Part shown: piece by piece, positions 36,073-45,242 of the stretch | Layout of the letters: each line of letters begins with the position of its first letter | How positions within the stretch are numbered: the stretch's first letter is position 1 | Assembly: GCA_902577765.1 (NCBI GenBank) | Contig: CACHAK010000002.1 | Location: forward strand, 88,001 to 152,000 | DNA from: an uncultured Pelagibacteraceae bacterium | GTDB lineage: Bacteria; Pseudomonadota; Alphaproteobacteria; Pelagibacterales; AG-422-B15 | Direction: 5' to 3' | Length of the DNA: 64,000 nt | The notes under the pieces: generated by a model | What the model saw: the letters and a program-made list of their open reading frames with translations, nothing else | Databases searched by the model: none | What the model was told of the DNA's origin: nothing | Translations under genes and position numbers: made by a program

Positions 36073-36259
36073 ATAATTAAAGATTTTTTAAAAAAAAAAT
36101 AATTTTTATTTTATTTTTAATAAAATTAATAAAAAAAAATAAATTTTTGCGACTATAAAAAAATCTAATAACTATAAGTATTTAAATACATTTACTAACA
36201 ATTTAAAATACATTGAAAAAAAAATTTTAAATTAACAAATTTCAAAAAACAGCGAAAAA
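36073..36259. other. Very AT-rich intergenic stretch
   Basis: The largest gap in the window (about 285 nt in all) lies between tRNA-Arg and the H1-like gene. Its left two thirds are nearly pure A/T, with runs of A and T up to ten. No ORF with coding character and no RNA gene is seen. It probably carries the tRNA-Arg promoter and an upstream AT element for the H1-like gene; curved DNA is likely. Confidence 0.5.
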
Positions 36260-36288
36260 TTGACAGTTTTTCATAAAAGTTTAATCAT
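36260..36288 (+). promoter_or_regulatory. Predicted promoter of the H1-like gene
   Basis: A perfect -35 TTGACA (36260-36265) with a weak -10 (TTAATC/AATCAT, about 36281-36288) at 16-17 nt. The leader to the ATG at 36358 would be about 60 nt. The -35 is convincing, the -10 is not. Confidence 0.5.
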
Positions 36289-36299
36289 TGTACTAGAAC

Positions 36300-36315
36300 G
36301 AATCAATTTTGATTC
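36300..36315 (+). repeat. Inverted repeat in the leader of the H1-like gene
   Basis: GAATCAA-TT-TTGATTC, perfect 7-bp arms, centred about 50 nt before the ATG and just downstream of the predicted start of transcription. Candidate operator or small leader hairpin. Confidence 0.45.
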
Positions 36316-36357
36316 ATCTACTAACCTCTAACTAAACCCAAACGGGGGGAGATAATT

Positions 36358-36615
36358 ATGGAGGAACTTAAAGTGATCTTTGCGAAAGCAAGGAAAAAAG
36401 CTAAGAAAAAAGCAGCGCCTAAGAAAAAACGTAAAGCTGCTAAAAGGAAGCCAGCTAAGAAAAAAGCAGCTCCTAAAAAGAAAAAGCGTAAAGCAGCTAA
36501 AAGGAAGCCAGCTAAGAAAAAAGCAGCTCCTAAAAAGAAAAAAAGGAAAGCCGCTAAGAAAAAAGCCGCTCCTAAAAAGAAAAAGAAAGCTGCTAGAAGA
36601 AAAAAAAGAAGATAA
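36358..36615 (+). CDS. Histone-H1-like lysine/alanine-rich repeat protein
   Basis: An 85-residue, extremely basic protein made almost only of Lys, Ala, Arg and Pro. After a short head (MEELKVIFAKARKK) it carries about three copies of a 19-residue unit, PAKKKAAPKKKKRKAAKRK, plus a degenerate last copy; the copies are also repeated in the DNA with a 57-nt period. This is the composition of bacterial H1-like proteins (Hc1/AlgP-type tails), which compact DNA. A very strong GGGGGGAG ribosome site (36344-36351), 6 nt before ATG, and a clean terminator suggest high expression. No folded domain is present. Faces carD tail to tail. Confidence 0.85.
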   Translation: MEELKVIFAKARKKAKKKAAPKKKRKAAKRKPAKKKAAPKKKKRKAAKRKPAKKKAAPKKKKRKAAKKKAAPKKKKKAARRKKRR

Positions 36616-36618
36616 TTA

Positions 36619-36645
36619 GCATTGATTAATCAATGCTTTTTTTTT
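36619..36645 (+). terminator. Intrinsic terminator of the H1-like gene
   Basis: Perfect 18-nt palindrome GCATTGATTAATCAATGC (36619-36636) followed by nine T, starting 3 nt after the stop codon. Confidence 0.9.
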
Positions 36646-36646
36646 G

Positions 36647-36679
36647 CGCCCTTAGTTCAACAAACTAGGGGCGTTTTTT
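36647..36679 (+). terminator. Second tandem terminator, inside the carD 3' end
   Basis: CGCCCTTAGTT pairs with AACTAGGGGCG-like sequence (arms 36647-36657 and about 36663-36673), followed by six T on the plus strand. The hairpin overlaps the last codons and stop of carD, so carD coding sequence also serves as a backup terminator for the H1-like transcript. Confidence 0.7.
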
Positions 36680-37464
36680 AATTTATCTCTACCAAGAATC
36701 TTATCGACTTTCTTTATTGCATTTTCCTCAGTGATTTTAAGTCCAGCAATCACTTCTCTTAAAAATCGATCATAAGATAATTCAAAAAGCTGACGCTCAC
36801 TATAAGACTGCTCTATTTGATTATTGGCTCTATTGAGATCTCGAACGACCTCAGCAATCTGTTCAATATCACCTGAGTTAATTTTAAGGTCATATTCCTG
36901 AGCTCTTCTACTCCACATTGTTCTTTTGATTTTTGGTTTTTGAGAAAGGATTTTTAATACAGTTTGAATTTTTGATGGTTTTGAAACTTTTCTTAAATTA
37001 AGAGACTTAGCCTTTTCAACTGGAACTCTTAAAATTAACTTATCTCGTACAAACTCTATCACATACATTTCTAGTTTTTGTCCAACGACCTCTCTTTTTT
37101 CAATATCTATAACTTGGCCTACGCCGTGTGTTGGATAAACAACGTGATCCTTTGTATTAAAAATTTTTTTAACTTTTTTTTCTTTAATGGTCTTTATTTC
37201 TAAAAACTTTTTAACTTTTTTCGCTTGATAGTGGGCAGGATTTATAATTCGATTATTAACTTTTTTGTCTGATTGTTGAGGAAGTTTAGGCTCGACAAAT
37301 TTCTTTACTTCTTTTGTTTTTTTTACAACTTTTTTTACTTGTTTCTTTTTTGGATTCTTCTTTGCTGAGGTTTTCTTTTTTACAACTTTAGTTTTTTTCT
37401 TAACAGTTTTCTTTTTCAGAATTTTCTTTTTAGCGACTTTACTGACTTTTTTCTTTTTTTTCAT
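36652..37464 (-). CDS. carD: CarD-family transcription regulator with lysine-rich N-terminal extension
   Basis: CarD binds RNA polymerase beta and stabilises open promoter complexes, notably at rRNA promoters. The CarD/TRCF RNAP-interaction domain begins near residue 103 (FNTKDHVVYPTHGVGQVIDI), with a C-terminal helical DNA-binding part to residue 270. Usual alphaproteobacterial CarD is about 165-200 residues; this one has about 100 extra N-terminal residues, over the first 60 almost entirely Lys with Val/Thr/Ala (KKKTVKKKTKVVKKK). The extension is translated: the first ATG (37464) is the one with a GGAGG site (37477-37481), 12 nt upstream. Follows fdxA by 8 nt. Confidence 0.92.
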   Translation of the reverse strand: MKKKKKVSKVAKKKILKKKTVKKKTKVVKKKTSAKKNPKKKQVKKVVKKTKEVKKFVEPKLPQQSDKKVNNRIINPAHYQAKKVKKFLEIKTIKEKKVKKIFNTKDHVVYPTHGVGQVIDIEKREVVGQKLEMYVIEFVRDKLILRVPVEKAKSLNLRKVSKPSKIQTVLKILSQKPKIKRTMWSRRAQEYDLKINSGDIEQIAEVVRDLNRANNQIEQSYSERQLFELSYDRFLREVIAGLKITEENAIKKVDKILGRDKLKNAPSLLN

Positions 37465-37472
37465 AGAATTAA

Positions 37473-37805
37473 CTAACCTCCAGATTTTTTGGAAAAATAT
37501 TTATCATATTTATTTTCTTCACTCTCATATATTTTTGCATCAGTTGGAGAGTCTTTCTTCATGGTAATGTTTGGCCATATTTCTGAAAACTTTTGATTCA
37601 CTTCTAACCATTTTTCATCTTTATCATCTGTATCAGAGATGATTGCATCAACAGGACACTCTGGTTCACACACACCACAATCTATGCATTCATCAGGATT
37701 AATTACTAACATATTTTCACCTTCATAGAAACAATCAACAGGACATACCTCTACGCAATCAGTATATTTGCATTTTATGCATTTTTCATTAACTAGGTAG
37801 GTCAT
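37473..37805 (-). CDS. fdxA: Seven-iron ferredoxin FdxA
   Basis: A 110-residue ferredoxin with [3Fe-4S] and [4Fe-4S] sites: [18 protein letters not shown] (residues 9-26) and [16 protein letters not shown] (40-55), then the FdxA-specific acidic C-terminal tail. Electron-transfer partner unknown. The fdxA-carD order is conserved in alphaproteobacteria. Starts 6 nt after the TerB-like gene. Confidence 0.95.
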   Translation of the reverse strand: MTYLVNEKCIKCKYTDCVEVCPVDCFYEGENMLVINPDECIDCGVCEPECPVDAIISDTDDKDEKWLEVNQKFSEIWPNITMKKDSPTDAKIYESEENKYDKYFSKKSGG

Positions 37806-37811
37806 TTTAAA

Positions 37812-38249
37812 TTATTGTGAGAGTTTTTTCTTTATTTCACCAACTTTAAAGTCATCGATATATAGAAGACCAGATATTTTACGTACTAAAGCATTTTCAT
37901 AATCATCAATTCTACCGTCTGCAATTACAATCTTCCATATCATTTCAATTATCATTATTTTTTCATCGTCAGTTAGTAAGCTATTAATTTTTGATGTAAA
38001 TTGATGAATATCATTCGCGTTATCAACAAGTTCATAAGATGCCTCAAAAAGTTTATTTAATTTGTCGTTATCTAAATTATAAAAATTACCAAGCAATTTT
38101 AATATCTCATCTTTTTCAATCTCATCAAATTCACCATCGTGAAGAGCAGTAGTAACCATCAACGATGCAACAGCTAATTGTGATGCCTCAAACTCTTCTT
38201 CTTTCACATTTTTATTATCTGATAATAGCGTTTTGAATTTATCTAACAT
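37812..38249 (-). CDS. TerB-like tellurite-resistance family protein
   Basis: A 145-residue all-helical protein: AVASLMVTTALHDGEFDEIEK near 26-46 and IWKIVIADGRIDDYENALVRKIS near 108-130 are the two acidic, metal-binding-like repeats of the TerB domain. Chromosomal single TerB proteins are widespread, and their role, often linked to membrane stress, is unclear; no other ter genes are present. First gene of the run with fdxA and carD. Confidence 0.85.
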   Translation of the reverse strand: MLDKFKTLLSDNKNVKEEEFEASQLAVASLMVTTALHDGEFDEIEKDEILKLLGNFYNLDNDKLNKLFEASYELVDNANDIHQFTSKINSLLTDDEKIMIIEMIWKIVIADGRIDDYENALVRKISGLLYIDDFKVGEIKKKLSQ

Positions 38250-38428
38250 AATAACATATTTGTATATTAGAATTTAAAGTGTACTATATCTGGTGCCCAT
38301 TATAGAACAAAAGGTGTAGATTATATGTCCGAATCACCAACTTGGAATGTTCTTTAAATATTCTAATTTTTTTTATTTCTAATTAACTATATATATCACT
38401 TAATCAAAATTTAAAAGTTTCAATAAAA

Positions 38429-40582
38429 ATGACTAATAAATCAAATAATGGCTTTAATACTTGGCAAAAAAGTTTCGAAAAAGAAACTAAGAAAAACTTT
38501 ATTGACGCAAGATCAGAGACAGATGAAGGAATAGATATTAAGCCAGTATACACTAAAGACGACTTAGAAAACTTCTCATTTGTCGAGAATAACTCTCTTC
38601 CTGGCCAATGGCCTTATACAAGAGGTCCAAAAGCATCAATGTATACAAATAGACCTTGGACGATCAGACAGTATGCTGGATTTTCAACGGCTGAAGAATC
38701 GAATGAATTTTATAAAAAAAATTTAGAGTCTGGTCAAAAGGGCCTATCAGTTGCTTTTGATTTGCCAACCCATAGAGGATATGACTCAGATGATGATTTG
38801 GTAATGGGGGATGTGGGTAAAGCTGGTGTAGCAATAGATACTGTTGAAGATATGAAAATTCTTTTTAATAGTATTCCTTTAGATCAAATGTCTGTATCAA
38901 TGACTATGAATGGCGCTGTATTACCAGTACTTGCATCATTTATTGTTGCGGGAGAAGAACAGGGCGTTGATAGAAGTTTACTATCAGGAACAATACAAAA
39001 CGACATTTTAAAAGAGTTTATGGTGAGAAATACATACATATATCCTCCTGAGCCATCAATGAAGATTGTTGCCGATATAATAGAATTTACTTCAAAGGAG
39101 ATGCCTAAGTTTAATTCTATTTCAATTTCTGGTTATCATATGCAAGAAGCAGGCGCTGATAATGTTCTTGAATTAGCTTACACTTTAGCCGATGGAATGG
39201 AATATGTAAGAGCTGCAATGTCAAAAGGTCTTGATGTTGATGATTTTGCACCACGGCTCTCTTTCTTTTTTGCAATCGGAACGGACTTTTTTATGGAGAT
39301 TGCTAAACTTAGAGCCGCAAGAACACTGTGGGCAAAGATCATGAAAGATTTTGGAGCTAAAAATGAAAGATCTCTTATTTTAAGAACACACTGTCAAACC
39401 TCTGGTGTATCCTTAACTGAAAAAGATCCTTATAATAACATCATAAGAACATCTTACGAGGCCTTGTCTGCTATACTTGGAGGAACACAAAGTTTACATA
39501 CAAACTCCTTCGATGAAGCAATTGCTTTACCAACAGACGAATCTGCAAGAATAGCTAGAAATACTCAATTGATTCTTCAAAATGAAACTGGCGTAACAAA
39601 AACGGTTGATCCTCTTGCGGGGTCATATTTCGTTGAAAACCTGACTGAAGAATTATCAAAAAAAGCTTGGGATATTATTACAGAAATTGAAGAATTAGGT
39701 GGAATGACCAAAGCTGTAAAAGCAGGTATTCCTAAATTAAAAATTGAAGAGTCCGCAACTAAGAAGCAAGCTAAAGTGGATAGTGGATCCAGGGTTGTAG
39801 TCGGAGTAAATAAATATAAAAATCCAAAAGAGCCTTCAGTTGATGTGAGAGTAATTGATAATAATCGCGTTCGAGATGATCAAATAAAGAAAATCCAGGC
39901 AATAAAAGAGTCACGTGATACAACAGCTGTCGAAAAAGCACTTGCTAATTTAACAAATGCTGCAAAAGATGAAACAAATCTTCTAGCGCCTTGCATAGAA
40001 GCCATTAAATTGAGAGCAACAGTTGGAGAAGTTTCAAAGGCATTAGAGCAAGTATACGGTAGACATTTCGCAAAAAGCTTAAGTGTCTCGGGTGTTTATG
40101 GTAAACATTTTGAGGGTGATCAAGAATTTATGAAGGTAGAAAATAAAATTAAGGAATTTGAAAACTTAAATGGTAGGAGACCACGAGTACTTGTAGTGAA
40201 GATGGGTCAAGATGGTCATGATAGAGGCGCGAAAATAGTTGCAACTTCGTTTGCCGATATGGGCTTTGATGTTGACATGGGTCCACTATTTCAATCTCCT
40301 AGAGATGTTGCTAAAGATGCTATCGAAAATGATGTTCATGCAATTGGTGTTTCAACTTTGGCTGCTGGTCATAAAACTCTTGTACCTGAATTAATGAAAG
40401 GTCTAAAAGAAATCGATCCTAAGTCAAAGATAATTGTTTTTGTTGGCGGTATAATTCCCGAACAAGATTATGAATTTTTATATGAAAATAATGTATCAGC
40501 CATTTTTGGTCCAGGTTCCAACATCATAGAGTCTGCTGAAAAAGTTATCGATTTAATTACAGATAACTTAAGCAAAGTGTAG
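38429..40582 (+). CDS. mcm: Methylmalonyl-CoA mutase, B12-dependent
   Basis: Interconverts methylmalonyl-CoA and succinyl-CoA with adenosylcobalamin. Full-length single-chain mutase of 717 residues: [25 protein letters not shown] opening ([18 protein letters not shown] near 75-92), [26 protein letters not shown] near 235, and the C-terminal B12 domain with [10 protein letters not shown] near 594 and [12 protein letters not shown]. Paired with meaB 3 nt downstream. It completes propionyl-CoA use and the end of the EMC pathway. The 179-nt gap upstream shows no cobalamin-riboswitch motif. Confidence 0.96.
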   Translation: MTNKSNNGFNTWQKSFEKETKKNFIDARSETDEGIDIKPVYTKDDLENFSFVENNSLPGQWPYTRGPKASMYTNRPWTIRQYAGFSTAEESNEFYKKNLESGQKGLSVAFDLPTHRGYDSDDDLVMGDVGKAGVAIDTVEDMKILFNSIPLDQMSVSMTMNGAVLPVLASFIVAGEEQGVDRSLLSGTIQNDILKEFMVRNTYIYPPEPSMKIVADIIEFTSKEMPKFNSISISGYHMQEAGADNVLELAYTLADGMEYVRAAMSKGLDVDDFAPRLSFFFAIGTDFFMEIAKLRAARTLWAKIMKDFGAKNERSLILRTHCQTSGVSLTEKDPYNNIIRTSYEALSAILGGTQSLHTNSFDEAIALPTDESARIARNTQLILQNETGVTKTVDPLAGSYFVENLTEELSKKAWDIITEIEELGGMTKAVKAGIPKLKIEESATKKQAKVDSGSRVVVGVNKYKNPKEPSVDVRVIDNNRVRDDQIKKIQAIKESRDTTAVEKALANLTNAAKDETNLLAPCIEAIKLRATVGEVSKALEQVYGRHFAKSLSVSGVYGKHFEGDQEFMKVENKIKEFENLNGRRPRVLVVKMGQDGHDRGAKIVATSFADMGFDVDMGPLFQSPRDVAKDAIENDVHAIGVSTLAAGHKTLVPELMKGLKEIDPKSKIIVFVGGIIPEQDYEFLYENNVSAIFGPGSNIIESAEKVIDLITDNLSKV

Positions 40583-40585
40583 TCA

Positions 40586-41545
40586 ATGGATTTAATTGAT
40601 AATATTCTTAAGGGAGAACGTGCTGCCATTGCTAAAGCTATTACATTAGTGGAGTCTTCAAAGTACTCTGATCAACAAATTAGCAGGCAGATGATCTCAG
40701 AATTAATTAAAAAACCTGGCAAATCAATAAGAGTAGGTTTCTCTGGCCCGCCAGGAGTTGGAAAGTCAACATTCATCGAGTCCTTTGGAAGTTATTTGGT
40801 TAGTCAAAATTACAAGTTAGGCATTTTAGCAATTGATCCATCCTCACAAATTACTGGTGGGTCAATTTTAGGAGACAAAACTCGAATGGTAGAGATATCA
40901 AAAAACCCAAATACTTTTATAAGATCCACACCCTCAAGAGGTTCTTTAGGTGGTATCTCTATGGGAACTCGCGAAGCATCCATCATATTAGATGCTGCGG
41001 GTTATGACTTTATATTTATTGAAACGGTCGGTGTAGGACAATCGGAAATTGTTGCAAGCAATTTAGTGGATATATTCACCCTTATTGTAGGCCCCGGTTC
41101 TGGCGATGAGTTACAAGGAATAAAAAAAGGTATTACGGAGTATGCAGATATATTTATAGTCAATAAAAATGATGGTGAGTTGAAAATTGAAGCTTCAAAA
41201 ACTGCCGCTGATTATAAATCAGCTCTGAGTTACTATAAGAAACTGGATGAGCTTGAAAAGCAGGTCTTATTAGTATCTGCGATTGAGCAAACTGGAATGG
41301 AGGATGTTATTAAAACAATCAATCAGATAATTGATCAAAATAAGTTAAAAGGGATATTTGAAGAAAGACGCGCGAATCAGCTTGAATACTGGATAGAGGA
41401 AGAGGTAAAAAATATAATTGCTTCAGATATAACAAAACGACTTTCAAGTAAGGGAAATATTTCAAAATACTCTGAAAAAGTAATGAAAAATGAAATGTCT
41501 ATGTTTGAAGCAGTTGAAACAATAACAAAAGATACTCTTAAGTAA
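40586..41545 (+). CDS. meaB: MeaB/ArgK-type G-protein chaperone of B12 mutases
   Basis: A GTPase that loads and protects cobalamin in methylmalonyl-CoA mutase. The P-loop GPPGVGKS is at residues 54-61, the switch DPSSQITGGSILGDKTRM near 88-105, ETVGVGQSE near 152 and the base-recognition VNKNDG near 195. 319 residues, normal. Its place after mcm is the classical pairing; one copy may serve Ecm as well. Confidence 0.95.
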   Translation: MDLIDNILKGERAAIAKAITLVESSKYSDQQISRQMISELIKKPGKSIRVGFSGPPGVGKSTFIESFGSYLVSQNYKLGILAIDPSSQITGGSILGDKTRMVEISKNPNTFIRSTPSRGSLGGISMGTREASIILDAAGYDFIFIETVGVGQSEIVASNLVDIFTLIVGPGSGDELQGIKKGITEYADIFIVNKNDGELKIEASKTAADYKSALSYYKKLDELEKQVLLVSAIEQTGMEDVIKTINQIIDQNKLKGIFEERRANQLEYWIEEEVKNIIASDITKRLSSKGNISKYSEKVMKNEMSMFEAVETITKDTLK

Positions 41546-41553
41546 TAATCATA

Positions 41554-41582
41554 TTGACAATAATTACTAAAAACTTTACTTA
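41554..41582 (+). promoter_or_regulatory. Possible promoter of rpmB
   Basis: A perfect -35 TTGACA (41554-41559) with TACTTA at a 17-nt spacer (41577-41582). If real, the start would lie only a few nt before the rpmB ATG at 41592, giving a nearly leaderless mRNA. Confidence 0.45.
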
Positions 41583-41591
41583 AATCTTACT

Positions 41592-41882
41592 ATGACAAAA
41601 GCATGTGATTTATCAGGAAAAAAAGTACAGTTTGGCAATAACGTGAGCAAGGCCAATAATAAGACAAGAAGAAAATTTAATGTTAATCTTCAGTCTGTAA
41701 CTTTTAAAAGTGAGATTTTAAATAAGAATATAAGACTCTCTGTAGCTACTTCATCAATTAGAACAGTTTCTAGGTTTGGTGGTATTGATGAATTTTTAAC
41801 TAAGACAAAAAGCAAGAAGTTATCTCAAAAAGCAAAGAAAGTACAACGTGCTATAAATAACGTACAAAAAAAAGCTAGTTAA
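41592..41882 (+). CDS. rpmB: 50S ribosomal protein L28
   Basis: A 96-residue large-subunit protein with [33 protein letters not shown] opening ([19 protein letters not shown]), LQSVTFKS and [11 protein letters not shown], typical L28. Slightly longer than E. coli L28 (78), as in other alphaproteobacteria. Overlaps the cobT 3' end by 8 nt. Confidence 0.95.
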   Translation: MTKACDLSGKKVQFGNNVSKANNKTRRKFNVNLQSVTFKSEILNKNIRLSVATSSIRTVSRFGGIDEFLTKTKSKKLSQKAKKVQRAINNVQKKAS

Positions 41883-43710
41883 TAGTTTGACGATTTAAAT
41901 TATTTTCATTTTCTTCAAAAAGATCTACCAACTGCTCAGTCATTACATCCGCTAATTGTTCAGCATCAACAATTGTAACAGCTCTTTTGTAGTATCTTGT
42001 TACATCGTGACCAATTCCAACAGCAAGTAATTGTATTGAAGACTTAGATTCTATCCAATTTATTACACCTCGAAGATGTTTTTCTAAATAATTACCTGTA
42101 TTTACTGAAAGTGTACTATCATCGACAGGTGCACCATCTGAAATAACCATTAATATTTTTCTTGCCTCATATCTTGCTTGCAGCCTTTTGTGTGCCCATA
42201 ACAACGCTTCACCATCGATATTCTCTTTTAAAAGTCCCTCGCGCATCATTAATCCAAGATTTTTCTTTGATCTTCTCCACGGTTCATCAGCCGCTTTATA
42301 AATTATATGCCTTAAATCATTTAATCTTCCAGGAGATGGAATTTTTTTATTTTGCATCCAATGCTCTCTGCTCTTTCCACCTTTCCAAGCTTTAGTAGTA
42401 AAGCCGAGTATCTCAACTTTAACACCGCACCTTTCAAGTGTCCTCGCAAGAATATCTGCACTCATGGCGGCAACTGTTATAGGGCGACCTCTCATTGAAC
42501 CTGAGTTATCTATGAGTAATGAAACCACGGTATCTTTAAAATCTGTGTCTTTTTCTTTTTTAAATGACAGTGAATGGTACGGATCCATAATTATTCTCGT
42601 AAGTCTTGAGGTATCAAGTAGTCCTTCCTCAAGATCAAAATCCCAACTTCGATTTTGTTTGGCCAATAGCTTTCTTTGTAGTCTGTTGGCTAATCTTGAA
42701 ATTATCATTTGATAAGCTTTTAATTGCTGATCCAGATAAGCCCTTAATCTACTTAGTTCTTCATCTTCACAGATATTTTTTGCAGTAATAACTTCATCAA
42801 ATTCCTCAGTATAAACTTCATATTCGTTGAGTATTTTTTCTACTGAATTTTCTGCTTTGTATTGGGGAGTTGCGTTTTCAGCATTACCCTCATCTACTTC
42901 ACTTAATTCATCATCTTCTTGTTGGTCAATATTCATCTCAGTTTCATCATAACCTACCTCTTCCTCAGATTGAGTAGATTCTTCATCGCTAAAGGAAGAC
43001 TGGTTTTCCATTTCATTGACCTCATTGTTTTCTAGTTGATCAATATTTTTATTTTCCTCTTCTTTGTTGTCTTTATCATCACTATTTTCATTATCATAAT
43101 AGTCTAGCTCTCTGATTAGTTCGTTCACATTTTCAGCAAATAGTTGTTGATCATGTATATTTTTTAAAAGTTGATCAGATGAGTCACTAATTTTATTATT
43201 CAACCATTTCTTCCATAGATTAAGGGCATTATTTGAGTTAGATGGAAGATAATCAGGATTGATTTTATTTCTTAAATACAAGTCTATTGCGTCTTCAATA
43301 TTCAAATCTGATTGCTTTGAAATAGTGTCTAAGTTCTTCTCTCTAAATTTTTGTTCATAGAGTGTCTTTAAATTAGATTTAACTCCTCGCATTAATTTAC
43401 TGCCAATAAGCTGGATTCGAGTATTTTCTAAAACTTCATAAATTTTCCTATTTTTTTCACCAGAGGGTTCAAATTGTATATAGGTTTCTTTGTTATGATA
43501 TTTGTACCTAAGAGCCTCATTATCAGCATGCCCGCGTAATTGATTTAAATTTTTTAAGTCCTCATTGTTATCAATTTTAGGTAATACAATTTTATTATCA
43601 GTTGACGACATATTATCCTCAAATACAACATCAATTTCTTTATCTTCAGCTATTGCTCGTGTAGTGGAAGATATAGCTTTTTTGATATCTTCTAAATAAT
43701 CTTCTTTCAC
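41875..43710 (-). CDS. cobT: CobT-type protein (cobaltochelatase subunit homologue, VWA domain)
   Basis: 611 residues. The N-terminal half is helical; an acidic, low-complexity linker covers about residues 205-290. The C-terminal CobT/VWA domain has the MIDAS motif [12 protein letters not shown] near 398-409, followed by [16 protein letters not shown]. With CobN and CobS it forms the aerobic cobaltochelatase of B12 synthesis. Here it abuts cobS (1-nt overlap) but no CobN or other cob synthesis gene is in the window, so a different role for the CobS-CobT pair is possible. Confidence 0.93.
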   Translation of the reverse strand: MKEDYLEDIKKAISSTTRAIAEDKEIDVVFEDNMSSTDNKIVLPKIDNNEDLKNLNQLRGHADNEALRYKYHNKETYIQFEPSGEKNRKIYEVLENTRIQLIGSKLMRGVKSNLKTLYEQKFREKNLDTISKQSDLNIEDAIDLYLRNKINPDYLPSNSNNALNLWKKWLNNKISDSSDQLLKNIHDQQLFAENVNELIRELDYYDNENSDDKDNKEEENKNIDQLENNEVNEMENQSSFSDEESTQSEEEVGYDETEMNIDQQEDDELSEVDEGNAENATPQYKAENSVEKILNEYEVYTEEFDEVITAKNICEDEELSRLRAYLDQQLKAYQMIISRLANRLQRKLLAKQNRSWDFDLEEGLLDTSRLTRIIMDPYHSLSFKKEKDTDFKDTVVSLLIDNSGSMRGRPITVAAMSADILARTLERCGVKVEILGFTTKAWKGGKSREHWMQNKKIPSPGRLNDLRHIIYKAADEPWRRSKKNLGLMMREGLLKENIDGEALLWAHKRLQARYEARKILMVISDGAPVDDSTLSVNTGNYLEKHLRGVINWIESKSSIQLLAVGIGHDVTRYYKRAVTIVDAEQLADVMTEQLVDLFEENENNLNRQTIN

Positions 43711-44699
43711 TAAACTAAATCAAATTTGTTTGCTTCAGTTGTGACCTCTTCTCCAAAACAGCGCTGATAGTACTCGGCTATAATCTGTCTTTCACTTTCA
43801 TCACACTTATTTAAGAAAGTAAGTTTAAATGCTGCGGAATAATTGTGGTCAAAAATTTCAGAATTTTGTGCCCAAGTTAGAACTGTCCTGGGACTCATAA
43901 CCGTTGATATATCTCCATTTGCAAGACCTTTTCTGGATAAATCAGCAACCTTTATCATCAATTCAATGATCTCTTCCTTTTCAGGGTTATTAAATGAAGG
44001 AACTTTCGAGAGCATTATCTTTTTTTCTTGTTCAAGATCTAAATAGTTTAGAGTAGTAACTATGCTCCACCTATCCATTTGCCCTTGATTTATTTGCTGC
44101 GTACCATGATAAAGTCCAGTTGTATCTCCTAATCCAACAGTGTTTGTAGTTGCAAATAATCTAAAATATGGATTTGGCGTTAAAACTCTGTTCTTGTCTA
44201 ATAATGTAAATTTACCCTCCGACTCTAATACCCTTTGAATTACAAACATAACATCTGGTCTTCCAGCATCATATTCATCAAATACCAAAGCTGTAGGTGT
44301 TTGTAATGACCAAGGTAAGATTCCGTCTTGAAATTCCGTAACTTGCTTTCCTTCATTTAATACTATTGCATCTTTACCAATCAAATCTATCCGACTAATG
44401 TGACTGTCAAGGTTGACTCTTACGCAAGGCCAATTAAGCCGAGCAGCAATCTGTTCAATATGTGTTGATTTTCCAGTCCCATGTAATCCTTGGACCATTA
44501 CTCTTCTGTTATATTTAAACCCAGACAGTATTGCCATGGTAGTTGCCTTATCAAAACAATAGTTAGAATCGATTTCAGGAACATACTCTGATTTCTTTGA
44601 AAAACCCTCAACATGAAGATCTGTATCAAATCCAAAAGCTTGATTCACAGATATAGATATATCCGGTTTACTTTGCATGAGATTTTCTGTTGCTGTCAT
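43710..44699 (-). CDS. cobS: CobS-type AAA+ ATPase (cobaltochelatase subunit homologue)
   Basis: A 329-residue AAA+ protein of the CobS/MoxR group. Walker [14 protein letters not shown] is near 73-85, Walker [11 protein letters not shown] near 138, sensor-1 [19 protein letters not shown] near 187, and the arginine-finger/C-terminal lid follows. CobS drives metal insertion with CobT and CobN in aerobic B12 synthesis. Its 5' end overlaps the J-domain gene by 32 nt, and its stop overlaps cobT. Confidence 0.94.
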   Translation of the reverse strand: MTATENLMQSKPDISISVNQAFGFDTDLHVEGFSKKSEYVPEIDSNYCFDKATTMAILSGFKYNRRVMVQGLHGTGKSTHIEQIAARLNWPCVRVNLDSHISRIDLIGKDAIVLNEGKQVTEFQDGILPWSLQTPTALVFDEYDAGRPDVMFVIQRVLESEGKFTLLDKNRVLTPNPYFRLFATTNTVGLGDTTGLYHGTQQINQGQMDRWSIVTTLNYLDLEQEKKIMLSKVPSFNNPEKEEIIELMIKVADLSRKGLANGDISTVMSPRTVLTWAQNSEIFDHNYSAAFKLTFLNKCDESERQIIAEYYQRCFGEEVTTEANKFDLV

Positions 44700-45207
44700 A
44701 TTGTTCCTTTATTATTTTATAGGCTTCTAAAACCTTAGTTAATTTTTCTTTATTTTTTTCATTGTTACCAACTGTATCAGGGTGTAATTCTTTTACAATC
44801 TTTTTGAATTTAGACTTGATTTCATTGAGTGAGCTTTCCTTATTATCAATTCCTAAAGTAGCAAGAGCGTTTAGATACTTAGAACTATAATAACTAGGAT
44901 GTACGAGAGTATTTTCAAGATTATTCATACCCTGAAACATTCTTTCAGAAATTTTAGATATTTTTTCAAAATAACTCGTATCATTTGATCCTATTTGCTT
45001 AGTTTTCCTATGGCCAATTATGTCATTTTCGATAAATGCCTCAATTTCATCTGCTGTCATATCTGAAAAATAATTCCATTTTTTGTTATATTCTTTTATG
45101 TGTTTTAGACAGAACCAAATGTATTTTCCTAGATCTTTTGGGGAAGACGGAGCGCGATATTCTCCTATTTCTTCGCACCCCTCAAAATGACATTTTCTTT
45201 TGTTCAT
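44668..45207 (-). CDS. J-domain (DnaJ-like) protein
   Basis: A 179-residue protein whose C-terminal third is a J domain: helix II, the HPD motif in KELHPDTVG near 140-146, and helix III KLTKVLEAYKIIKE. The N-terminal part has CHFEGCEEIGEYRAP and Cys/His (WFCLKHIKEYN) suggestive of a small metal-binding site. It would stimulate a DnaK ATPase. Overlaps cobS by 32 nt; the J-protein-cobS-cobT order recurs in alphaproteobacteria. Confidence 0.9.
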   Translation of the reverse strand: MNKRKCHFEGCEEIGEYRAPSSPKDLGKYIWFCLKHIKEYNKKWNYFSDMTADEIEAFIENDIIGHRKTKQIGSNDTSYFEKISKISERMFQGMNNLENTLVHPSYYSSKYLNALATLGIDNKESSLNEIKSKFKKIVKELHPDTVGNNEKNKEKLTKVLEAYKIIKEQYDSNRKSHAK

Positions 45208-45242
45208 ATTGTCTTTTCATATGTTAGATTAGATTAATATAC

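Noticed and set aside
36380..36619. 79-residue ORF in another frame of the H1-like gene
   Set aside because: It is a shadow created by the lysine-codon repeats; the chosen frame has the strong ribosome site and the H1-like composition.
37812..38249. TerB as part of a tellurite-resistance operon
   Set aside because: No other ter genes are present; single TerB proteins are common and not tied to tellurite.
38324..38356. Ten-codon ORF (MSESPTWNVL) in the mcm leader, a possible leader peptide
   Set aside because: Too short to judge, with no ribosome site or attenuator structure seen; chance is likely in a 179-nt gap.
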